From Beroe ovata (Eukaryota > Ctenophora > Nuda > Beroida > Beroidae), in contig CAMPET010000324.1 in NCBI GenBank assembly GCA_946803715.1, forward strand, positions 1-43,544: a stretch of 43,544 bases of DNA. The letters are read 5' to 3'. This document shows positions 20,745 through 31,379 of this stretch, piece after piece. Below the pieces are notes generated by a model that was not told the DNA's origin, searched no databases, and saw only the letters and a program-made list of their open reading frames with translations. Both the position numbers and the translations under genes were made by a program. Every line of letters starts with the position of its first letter. The first letter of the stretch is position 1.

Positions 20745-23700
20745 TCATCTGAACTCATTCCTCTTCTTGCGTTCTAAAAACATTGCCCTCTGAAGAGACA
20801 CTGACCAATCAAACGTCGGTTTCCTTACGCTGGAACGCTGAAATGTGATAAATCAGCACCAAATGAAGTGGCAGTAAAAGAACTTCAACATGAAACTTGA
20901 TTTGCAGGTTTTCCCACCTTTTGCAGTGTCTCTAACATTCATAGAGTCAATCCGACTAACACTGACACTGGAACAGAAGAGATAAAGGGAAGTGAAATGG
21001 GACAAATCTACTAGCAAACGTTTTCCAATATAAGGGGTACGAGAAACATGTTATCACTATCATGCTAGATTTTATCTCACCTTGAACTGTATCTCAGGCT
21101 CTGTAAGTATCTGCTGTAATCCTTCTTATTCCACAACGACGCCGGGAGCTCCTCTTTTGGCGCCAGTTTGTCTGGTGACACAGCACGTGCTGGATTAGCA
21201 TCCCTTGGCAACCCGTTACTAGCACGTGACACGTTAGAATCACGTGCTGGCTTGATATCACGTGATTTGCCCTCTCTTGACTTCTCTGACGATTTGATCG
21301 TAGCAGCAAAGGTCGTCGGTTGATTGTTCGGTATCTTTGTCTTACTCTTAGCAGGACTTTCTTTTCGACTATTCCCATCGAGGATTATTAATTTGGAAGA
21401 TTTTGTCTGATTTTTAGGGTTTTGATGATTAGAAATGTACTTTTCGGGGGTTGGAACAAACTTATCCTGCTTTTTCCCGCCATTTTTCTCGCCCACTACA
21501 GCTGCCCCTGGACTCCGGTTGCCGGTCCCTGTGGAACTTTCGCGTGATATGGTGCTACTACCCGAGGAAAACCTCTTACTGACTTCGTTCTGTCCCTTGG
21601 TGACGTCATCACTTGATCGGCGAGCCGTTGCCCCGGCAACGATCCCATGTGTTAGGGCTACTTTGCTTGGCGGACTGGTGTCCGAAGATGAGGATGATCG
21701 TTTGTAGAATCGTGACGCGGTGGACGGATGATGCTTCACGTCCGATTTATTGAAGGAGGAGCTACTCTGTCGTCTCCCGGACGAGTCACGTGACCCAGAT
21801 GAGCTGTCACGTGACCGAGAAAGATCGCCCGAACCGCTACGTACCGGGGAGGAATTCTTCTTTCGGTCTCGAAGAGGGCTCCGCATTTTGGTCAAGTCTC
21901 CGGAGGGGGTACGTGGCGGTTTCCCACGTGAAATAAGAGTGCCGGAATCACGTTCCGACGAGCCACGTCTTGTTTTGTCACGTGTTTTGATGAGTGGGTC
22001 ACATGATGACGAAACTGCGTCACGCGATGACGTATTGTAGTCATGTGAGGGGGTAAGAGCCCGTGAGGGCGAGCTTACATGATTGGACTTTGTCCCACGA
22101 GGACTGCTCGGAGATTTGACTTTCTCCGTCAACTTCTTCCCATTGTCCAAGAGGAGCTTTGTCATGTCACGTGACTTTCTGCTCGGTTGCTTGGAAACGT
22201 CGGAAATCTCATTCTCGGTTGTTTTGTGTTGCTTTGCAACTTCTCTAGACTCTGTCCTCGTCTTAGCAACATCACCAGGGGTACTCTGCTGGCGAGTCAC
22301 CGGTGTTGCTCGGGATAACCGGCGCTTTTCAGCAGTTGAAAGAAGCGGTGACGGGGCACTAGTCTGTCTGGAGTAGGACGAAACTGGTTCTTTCTCAGAC
22401 TCCTTTCTCGGATAGTACTTACTGACAATCTTATCAAACGAACTCGAAATGTTACTCATTACTCGAGCTTTATTCTGGGCGCTGGTTTGTTTCTTCGCCT
22501 TCTCACCGCTGGTAGGAACCGCTGCCGACCGCTGATTGGTGGCCCGCTTCGTCTTCTCTTTCGGACTTGGTGCTCTGACTTCCTCCCTCTCAGTCTTTGT
22601 ATCGGCAGTTTTGCGGTATCTAGCAATGATATTACTGATCGTATTGGAACTATCCTCACTCGCTCTCTTTCCATCTGAATCAGATTTCCCGCCCTCCGTC
22701 ACACTCCCACTCTTCGCTCTCTCCACCCCTACCAGATACTTCTGTAGGATATTCTCATCAATATCACTGGAGTATCTCTTAGCAACTCCCTCCACAGGGT
22801 CAGAGGGACGCTTAGCAGGAATCCGCACCGAGTGTTTGCTCTCAGTGAATGAGGAGTTGGGTGTGAAAGTGGTGTTTGGGGTGAAGTACGCTTGTTCCCC
22901 ACTACTGTTTTCCGAATCAGGGGTCCGGTAGATGGACGAGGAAGCGCTGAGTCTGTCTTGATCTTTCTTCGCGTACATGAATGTTCGGTAATTACTACTC
23001 TGGATGGATTTTGCTTCTTTGGGAGTCATGAGAGTCGATGATTCGCTCGGTTTGGGAGTGTTTTGCGAATCAGGACTAACGGTTCCGTTTGTGATCGTCA
23101 CATTTTCTGTCACATTATTCCGTTCGGTGATCGTGGATAAGTTGTTTTCTGAGGAGGGAATACTGGAACTGTCATCCATCTTCATGTCATCGCTGGACGA
23201 AGTCGTGAGTTTGGACGATTGACAGTCACTGGACGATTTTAGAGAATCGGACGTCAGACTGTCAAAATTCCCGTTTCCTAGGATGAGATCGAGGTTTTTC
23301 GGAAGTTCTGGTCTAGCAGGAGGCGTATCACTGTCGGAGGATGAACTGCAAATACGGAGGGGGTTCACCCCTTTCTGAGTGAGCCGCAGTTTCTTGGATT
23401 TCTGTGGGAGAGGGGAGCACTTCTTCTTCACTCTTGCTTCAGACACCTTGACCCCATCTTTAGCAGCAGCCTCATCTAGATCTAGTTTCACTTTCTGAGC
23501 TCGCTTAGGTTTTGGGGAGTACACAGTTTTGGAGATCACATGAGCTTCGCTGACTAACGGCGTTACTAACGCTTGCTGGGAAGAAGCACGTGCAATCTGC
23601 ACTTTGGACGGGATTGGGCTATTACTGAGATTATCCTCACTCTTGAAATGGAGGTTTTGCTTCACAAGAGCGGCGGTTTGGGATCGCTTGCTCCCCCGGA

Positions 23701-25246
23701 GCGACGACCGGAGGAGACTCCGGGCTTCCGGTGAGTCCGTCTTGAGGACGACCGCTTGGCGGTGTGTGGCGGTGGTTCTCCGGCAGGACGAACTCTCGAC
23801 AATCTCCTCGGAGTTGTTGAGTTTCGGGGGAGCGGTACGCCGGGAGAAACTGTTTCGGATGAAGCTGTCGGAGCGCTCCGTTTCCATCTTTTCCAGGCTT
23901 CGCTCGAGGAATTCAGGGTTTGCAATAGTGTAAAGAGGGTCAGAGAACTGATCTGACGTCAAATCTTCAGAGTCAAACTTTGATTTCAGTCTCGAGAATT
24001 CGTTTTTGGACAATGATTCCTGTTCGGTAGAATCTAGAAACGTCGATCCAGTTGTATCAGACTTGTTGGAAATCACGATACTCATTGTATCGTCTAAGTT
24101 AGACTCACTAGTCGTCGTCAGTATGGGGCTATGGGGTCGATGATCAGACAGCTTCTTCTTCTTCTTGAACAACTTGAACCTGCTCTTCTTCTTCGAGTTC
24201 AGTACCACGGAGTCGCTATGTAGATACGACGATGCTACCGTGTTCAGGGCTTCCCCGTTGGACTTCTTCTGTTTGTTCGTCTGCTGCTCCGAGGTATCCT
24301 TATTCTGTGCTTCTACCACTCTCTTAGCCGCCTCTAACTTATCTTGTGCTATCTTCTTCTCTGTTTCCTGCCGTCGTTCTATCTTCTTGGCAACACCAGA
24401 TTTTCTCTTGTTGGATTTGGGAGTTGCTGGCACACTGCCAACATTTTCTCCGCCATTCTGATGATCCCGCACTCCAGGAAGACTACCGGAAAAACTCTTC
24501 GATTTCGGGAACGGATACGGTCGACCCCCGCTGTTCGGCGATGGCGGTTTCCGGTTCAGTATCGGCGATGTGGGCGCTGACGGAGGCGCCGACGTGGGCG
24601 GAGTTTCCGCCAGGTTACCCGTGGATATACTCTCGAATAAATCCCGTAAGCTACGGACACTGGCGGCGCTCTTTGCGCGGCGGAGTTCGTGACCGGCGCC
24701 GTTGTCGCCCTCGTCAGAATTCGGTGTGTCTGAGTTTCCGGTGTCGAGATTGGAGGAACTGGGACCGGAGTCAGAATCTTTGTCAAGCCTGGGGAGAAGA
24801 AGAGATCAGTGGTGCATGTTCAGGGGCGTCAAGAACGGAGAACTGGGAGGGGTGAGGTCGAGGGGGCAAGAATAGGGCAGAGCGGGGTCAAAACGTGGAT
24901 TTGATGATTCAGGACATGCTAAGAATACGATTTTGGATATGGTTATTATTAGGGTGATGAATGAAGACAGTTATTTCGTTTCTGAGTAAAGCTATACCGT
25001 ATAACTTTTCTCAGAAGTTATACGGAAGTCTCATGTCTTCGTGGGGGTTCAATCATATGAACAACTCGGAAACCACGATACGTCACTTACCAGCTTTTTG
25101 GGTAGAGCGATTCACTCTTAGCCGTGAAGAATTCTCGGAAATGAAACTGACAATAAAACCCGCTCGTACAGTCTGGGTAACCAGGTTTCCGTCGGGCTGC
25201 GTACTCCGCGGCCATCTTCGGGTCCACGAAGTGAAGCGTGTTTACA
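20745..25246 (-). CDS. large disordered Ser/Arg/Lys-rich protein (5' end not in view)
   Basis: A single 3708-base exon (24788-21081) is joined in phase to an upstream exon (25246-25091) and to short exons downstream (20967-20918, then probably 20837-20745). The upstream exon looks folded (YAARRKPGYPDC, YCQFHFREFF). The main exon starts LDKDSDSGPSSS, has a possible amphipathic stretch (VRSLRDLFESIS) and a charged helical stretch (SGVAKKIERRQETEKKIAQD), and is then about 1000 residues of Ser, Thr, Arg and Lys with many S-R-D triplets. It ends WNKKDYSRYLQSLRY and splices at AG|GTGAGA. I recognise no family. A cytoskeletal or scaffold role is only a guess. The phase of the last junction is ambiguous: donor AAT|GTTAGA keeps the frame RKPTFDWSVSL, while donor AAAAG|GTGGG gives a short alternative end. 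Confidence 0.75.
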
Positions 25247-25296
25247 CTGCGGGTAAGAGGGTAGCTAGGAAGGGTTAGGGGGCTGCTACGGAGGGT

Positions 25297-25690
25297 TACA
25301 AGGACCATGAGAAACTCGGACAACCAAAATTTCACGTCAATCGGATGATCAGTTCCCGAGTTAATGGCCGCCATAACCCCTTATCGACACAAAACATGTC
25401 AGTTTGAGTGAGCATTTGAGGATAGCTCCCAAACGGATAGACCGATTGACTTGAAACTTCTACCATAGCTCAAGGACCATGAGAAACTCGGACAACTAAA
25501 ATTTCACGTCAATCTGATGATCGATTACCGAGTTAATGGCCACCATAACCCCTTGTCCACCCAAAACGTGTCAGTGCAGGTTTAGTGAGCATTTGAGGAT
25601 AGCTCCCAAATGCATCGACCAAATGACTTGAAACTTCTACCATGGCTCAAGGACCATTAGAAACTCCGACAGCCATAGTTTCACTTAAAT
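25297..25690 (-). repeat. 172-bp tandem repeat, about 2.2 units, reverse orientation
   Basis: CAAGGACCATGAGAAACTCG recurs near 25300 and 25474, with a diverged copy near 25648, a period of about 173. CCATAACCCCTT and AGGATAGCTCCCAAA lie between. It is the reverse complement of the family at 1126-1535. Confidence 0.8.
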
Positions 25691-25824
25691 CCGATACCTA
25701 CCATAAACGTACCACAGGATGTGGAATCGGACATGTGGTTGTCGCGGACTTGTCGCGGTTGTTATTGAATCACAATGGTTGTCATGACAACACATTGACC
25801 CCTCCTCTCTCTCCCCTGTTTCAG

Positions 25825-26605
25825 TAGTAGAGGAGTAAGTAGTTTGGACAGTAGTGTGAAGGAGTTCAGTAGGAGTAGCAGTGGTGGAAGTAGGGGCATC
25901 CGACAACACGACACTGACTCACGCGACTCGCAGGTATCTATAAACCACTTCTCAGAATTTGTTAACCCTCCATAACCGTCTTTCCTGCCATTTAAAGCCG
26001 TCTGTTGAACCACCTCTCTGATAGCCTGAAGTCCAAAAACACGAGGATATCTTTAGAGTTTAGTACAACTCCTCCCCTCTCTCAGAGCAAGACAAGTAGT
26101 GAGGAGTACATTCCTGTGCCCCGAGCAGCTTATGACCCGTCCGAAAACTACGAGAATGTCCGGTACAACCACGCTGCCGCCATCGCCCTCAAATCCTCCG
26201 TGAGTATGATATCCGTGAGCGGGATATGAGTCTTGAGGGAGAAGGAGCGGGATACGAGTGCTGGGAGGCAAGAGATTGGGAGAGTCGGGGATGTTCATTC
26301 GGGATACACTTGGTGTTTGGAGAGGGCAGTCAAGATGTGGGTTGACATTTCCATACTAGCAACTCAGTCCTCAACTTTTCTCTTTCTTTATGAATTATCC
26401 ATCATCAACCTCACTCCCCTCCACTTATTCTCTACCCCCATCTATTCAGATCGCCTGCCCCTCGCCCACGTCCCACTCTTCTGACTCTGAAAAGGGGAGT
26501 TTCTTGACCGGGGTTCCCGACCATATGAAAATCATGGAAACACAGCGGCCGTGGGAGAGTGCGTCCTATTATACCAACGTTACCATGGAGACACCACCAT
26601 TAACC
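25825..26605 (+). CDS. tyrosine-motif docking-type protein, exons 1-3 in view
   Basis: Three exons (25825-25933, 26086-26199, 26450-26605) have good acceptors (CCTGTTTCAG, CCTCTCTCAG, CATCTATTCAG) and join in phase 0. They encode a Ser/Arg-rich stretch (SVKEFSRSSSGGSRGI), then several Tyr motifs (EEYIPVP, SENYENVRYNH, SYYTNV) of the kind bound by SH2 domains. No fold, signal peptide or membrane span is seen. The exons probably belong to the plus-strand gene that ends at 33918, but the link through 26606-31380 is not proven. The 5' end is not in view. A 38-39-base tandem duplication follows at about 26646-26725. Confidence 0.55.
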
Positions 26606-26967
26606 GTAAGTTGTAACCATAGCGACACTGCTATTACCGGTAAGTTACCATGGAGACACCACCTCGACAAGACAGTTTCCACAGCAACAGAGAGACACCA
26701 CCTCGACAAGACAGTTTCCACAGCAACTGAGACACCACACGCACTCACGGCCGTAATTCACACCCTGATAATGATATAATGGCCCCACAATCACCATTTC
26801 TCGCTCTCCATTGAAATGCCTACTATTGTCTTGGGGAGGACAAGTTCATTGTTCTGTACGGGGCTAACTGTACTATTGTGTGTGTGTGCGGGAGTCATTA
26901 TGAATTAGAACCTTCACTAGTTTAGTAATCGAGTTGTATTGAACCGATTATTGATTGTTCGATCATC

Positions 26968-27432
26968 ATGGTGTATCCGAGAATATATGCCTCATCATCT
27001 CCGCCTCGTCACTTTGTTTACCCTGACACCCCGCTCCCTGACATGGAACAACGAGCTCCACTAAACACGTTACCGGGGCAACGTGCTCCGCTAAACACGT
27101 TACCGGGGCAACCTGCTCCCTTGAACACGTTACCGGAGCAACTTGGTGAAGCTGGAAAATCTGCATTCAGAAGAACGAGCAGTTCAAGTACATCTTCACT
27201 CAGACCGCATCCCGTCCCACTTTGGTCACTGGAAAACACTCACGGTTACCATGGGTTACAGTGTAACGCGTGCGTGACGTCACTTCTCAATTCCATGACG
27301 TCAGCACTGAGACCTCAGACTGAGTTCGAGTACAGAGTTGCTCAGATGATAGAGTTGCTAGTGGGACACATAGTAACTCCTAGCAACCGCGAGCCGCTGG
27401 GGAATCATGCTGCTGACAACAACGTGCAAAAG
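26968..27432 (+). CDS. 155-codon exon with a 10-residue repeat, docking-type gene
   Basis: An open exon ends at AAAAG|GTTAGT in phase 0. It opens with ATG 26968 or with an unseen acceptor; no good AG precedes it, so an internal promoter is possible. It holds three copies of a 10-residue repeat (APLNTLPGQR), a Ser-rich stretch, and a segment that could be helical (YRVAQMIELLVGHIV). The repeat DNA contains GTTACCGGGGCAAC, an X-box-like palindrome. Function unknown. Confidence 0.5.
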
Positions 27433-27538
27433 GTTAGTTGTAGATACTGGGACTGTGATCTTGAATTGCTATTGCTCCGAGTTCTTCATCTAAAGTGGTG
27501 TCTGTGTTTGGCATAGTAGTGTCAAGATACGCTGCTCA

Positions 27539-27625
27539 CATATTGGTGTCAGCGTGAAAGTGGTGTCAGTGTGAAAGTGGTGTCAGCGTGAAAGTGGTGT
27601 CAGCGTGAAAGTGGTGTCAGCGCGT
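27539..27625. repeat. 17-bp minisatellite, about five units
   Basis: GGTGTCAGCGTGAAAGT is repeated about five times with single-base variants, in a presumed intron of the plus-strand gene. Confidence 0.8.
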
Positions 27626-27639
27626 GAGATTTTTGTCAA

Positions 27640-28420
27640 AAATTCCATCTAGTAGTATTTTCCCACCTTTCCATCAACACTTTATCAAGAGCTATTTATA
27701 TCCATCTTTGTTAGCTATCTTACCTACCCAGGTTCGAATTGCTCTAGCGTGTGTTGAGTTCATATCATCTGAAGTATGGCAAGTATGACAGTTATAATTC
27801 CCCCTGTTCCGATGTGTACAAATTAAGCGAATCATGTATCGTCTGTTTATAGACTTCCGGCCTAGGTTAACCCTGGATGATATTGTTAAACCGAATGTTT
27901 CACGTTTTTATTGTGTGGCATTCCTGTCGTGTTTCCAGCGTCTAATCTGCTTTGATTTCACTGTCATTACTGTCAAGAGCCACGCCCTTAACACGGTGTG
28001 ACGAATACATGGGCAATATCTGATAAGCATTGGGGTGCCAAAAGAATGCTTTAATCAGCAAATTGTTGGGATGGGGAGGATTCATGGAGACTATCACATT
28101 CTACTTAGTCCTCAGTGCTGTGTTGAGCTGATAGTTTGTTTGCCGGCTGTTCAGATCTCACACACATGCACACACATACACACAAACACACACACACAAA
28201 CACACACNACTGTGTACGCATGATAATCCGCAGGTAATATCGAAATTAAAACTCCCTACAAAATGTCCCCTGGTGAGTAAAAACACGCTTCACTGACTTC
28301 ACGCATACTCTGATGTTACTTCAGGGGATGTGTTTTGCTGTCATCATTCTTCAGATATTTGTCGTATCGCTTTGAAAAAGTGTTACTTACGAAAGTGTAG
28401 CTGAAATCACTGGCCGTTAT
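27640..28420. other. presumed intron, microsatellite and contig joint
   Basis: No supportable exon. It contains a CA-rich tract at about 28160-28207 that ends in the single N at 28208, so repeat length and even continuity are uncertain here. Confidence 0.5.
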
Positions 28421-28755
28421 GATTATGAAATTGAACTTCAATTTTCGTAATTTGCCTGTGAGTTAGCTCAAAAACTCCATCAGATTCGAATTCTGCGTCA
28501 AAAATTAGGCCAGGAACACCTATTTTCATGTTCCTCTGGGCTAGTTGATTTTTGGACCCTCCCAACTCTGGATGTTGGGATTGTGTTTTCATTTCAGCAT
28601 AAGATGGCTGGATATTTGACGAAAATATTTTTTGTCGAATTTCAACGTAGATGACATCGACCTCTATGTATTTTTGCACGCTGAATCGATTCCCGATGGA
28701 ATTTTTGAGCTATCTCATCGGGAAATGGGGGGAATTGAATTAAAATTCTGCATTC
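28421..28755. mobile_element. MITE-like element with inverted terminal arms, relative of the satellite
   Basis: The left arm contains GTTAGCTCAAAAACTCCATC (about 28461) and the right arm GATGGAATTTTTGAGCTATC (about 28696), which are near reverse complements over roughly 45-75 bases. Both arms, and the flanking block GAAAATATTTTTTGTC, match the 546-bp satellite unit. The element is about 330 bases and lacks part of the satellite middle. No target-site duplication is certain and no transposase is present. Confidence 0.55.
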
Positions 28756-28887
28756 CATACTGTGCGCAATATCTTCATGCACATCTCATTGCTATGATTG
28801 AGAATATATGATTTCATCTCGTCCAGGAAGTTGAAATTCGTGTATTCAACATGGCTCTAATCCACCTAGATTTAAGTAGGACCTTAA

Positions 28888-30660
28888 CTTTTCAATTTCA
28901 CTTCCTATGCCTCGAGTATATGCTTGACGATCAGAGGTCAGAGGTCATTTGTTTTATTTTCGTGTTCTCTTGGCAGCAATACATCCTGTACAGCGTCTTC
29001 GGCAGCTCAGCGTGTCCTAATTCGGCCCTCGCCCACCGCCTAATATACCCAATAGTTCGGCCATCGCCCCATTGCTTGACATTACACCGCCCTCCTCCAG
29101 TGTGTTTATCCATTACACCACTGTGTTCATTGTATACACATATACTGGTATCCTATATGTCATTACCTGACACGTGACCTGTGGTAGCCAATAGCAACCG
29201 TTTCCATGGTCACGTGATGGTTTGCTGGCCAATGAACGTGCTGTATAATGGGTGGGATCCAGGGGCTCAACACAGTCCAGGGTATAAATTGTGGGGAGGG
29301 TGGGAGCTATGATCCAAGCGTCCCCTAATGATAATCAGCATTGTAATCTTCCCCTGCATTGTTCATTCCAGTGGGAAGGTGGAGTGTTTGTATTGGACAA
29401 TTATATTGCTATCATAGTAATTACTATCATATAGTAATTAGTTAATTATTCGATAATCACCACCCATCACCACCACATCTGAACTATCGAAATTCTGAAT
29501 TATATAATTTTTTCTCGAATTCGTCTTCTACCCTGCTCTCTTTTTTTGTTTTTTTCGTTGTTTGCTGTTTAACATTTTTCCTAAGAATCCGTCCTCTCCA
29601 GCAGCATGGTCTCCTTGATGTGTTTTAGTGTGAAGGTCAAGGTGAAAGTGCGGCGGAAAGCCCCGTTTTGGAAGCGGGGCAAGCATCGGCACATCAAGTA
29701 TACGAGGAAACACGAGTCGAGAAGCAGTCGGTTCTCGGAGGTTTTTACTGGGCTTTGTGCCAGAAATATATCATGAACTTCATGGGATGTGGATGAATGA
29801 AGCCATGTTTTCCGAGTTTTCCGACTTTGCTCCCCCCTCCCCCTATGTAATAAGTACTTATGAAATTCACTCATATACTTGAACTCAGCTGTCCATATTT
29901 CTCGGTATGTGAGCATCATTCTGCATAATTCCTGCATTCCTCGTATTTCTGCACCTGTGGCAAACACCCCCGGACATTGTGATGGGCAGGTTTTAACAGT
30001 GTGTGTTATATTGAATAAACCCACACAGGGCAAGGTCCGAGGGTTGTAGACTTGTAGAGAATTATCGGAATCCCACGTACCTTAGCAACAGTAGTACTGA
30101 TACCATAGCAACATTCAACGCCCCAAATCCTTGACAACAATTCAATGACGATTCCAACACCCTTATGACAACACGATTTGTAGTTAACATGCTCAGTTGT
30201 TAACACAGTGTTTTTCTCCGATTTCAGAGTGACAGAGCGAGCACTGGAACTCGCAGTACAAGCTCGATAGACACTGACTGTCAAGCGTCCGCTAGTAAAC
30301 ACACAGCCAAACCACGATCAGGTGTGTGTTCAGAGTGTTTTTATGAAGGAGTACAAAGATTGCTCTTTCCCTTCCTCTGTTGCCTGCTTTGCTCTCATTC
30401 TAACTATTTCACAGGGGCTGGCAACTACAATGGACAATACCAAGATTCAGAACATCCGGCATATGTTAACCACGCCATATCAGAACACATCATGGTACGA
30501 TACACAAATCCCCATCTGTCCGTCTCAACTTTTCACTGACCTCTTTCTCTTTCCACACCCAAGGAGTCCCAAACTGACCCCCTGTCTCTCCCCCAGAAAC
30601 CCCCTATTCCACCGCGACTCCCTCTCTCTCCCTCTAAGAACCCCAAACTGACCCCCGCTC
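28888..30660 (+). repeat. 1.77-kb block, first of two copies, with exons of the docking-type gene
   Basis: The sequence CTTTTCAATTTCACTTCCTA starts both this block and the one after the N at 30661. It carries candidate exons 29606-29740 (basic, KVRRKAPFWKRGKHR), 30228-30321 and 30415-30494, plus a changed, cut version of the next exon at 30597. A 67-codon frame at 28977-29177 behind TTGGCAG could be an extra terminal exon, but support is weak. The first part of the two copies is almost identical, and the later part carries substitutions and small indels. The exon at 29606 differs from its copy by no base that I can see. Confidence 0.85.
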
Positions 30661-31379
30661 NCTTTTCAATTTCACTTCCTATGCCTCGAGTATATGCTTG
30701 ACGATCAGAGGTCAGAGGTCATTTGTTTTATTTTCGTGTTCTCTTGGCAGCAATACATCCTGTACAGCGTCTTCGGCAGCTCAGCGTGTCCTAATTCGGC
30801 CCTCGCCCACCGCCTAATATACCCAATAGTTCGGCCATCGCCCCATTGCTTGACATTACACCGCCCTCCTCCAGTGTGTTTATCCATTACACCACTGTGT
30901 TCATTGTATACACATATACTGGTATCCTATATGTCATTACCTGACACGTGACCTGTGGTAGCCAATAGCAACCGTTTCCATGGTCACGTGATGGTTTGCT
31001 GGCCAATGAACGTGCTGTATAATGGGTGGGATCCAGGGGCTCAACACAGTCCAGGGTATAAATTGTGGGGAGGGTGGGAGCTATGATCCAAGCGTCCCCT
31101 AATGATAATCAGCATTGTAATCTTCCCCTGCATTGTTCATTCCAGTGGGAAGGTGGAGTGTTTGTATTGGACAATTATATTGCTATCATAGTAATTACTA
31201 TCATATAGTAATTAGTTAATTATTCGATAATCACCACCCATCACCACCACATCTGAACTATCGAAATTCTGAATTATATAATTTTTTCTCGAATTCGTCT
31301 TCTACCCTGCTCTCTTTTTTTGTTTTTTTCGTTGTTTGCTGTTTAACATTTTTCCTAAGAATCGGCCCTCTCCAGCAGC

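Noticed and set aside
21435-24855. Plus-strand frames opposite the large disordered-protein exon
   Set aside because: They are antisense shadows of one long coding exon that has phase-matched splice sites on the minus strand.
28977-29177. 67-codon frame behind TTGGCAG as a sure terminal exon
   Set aside because: Phase fits, but the peptide is low in charged residues and repeat-like (HRPPPVCLSITPLC), and the two copies are too similar to test constraint.
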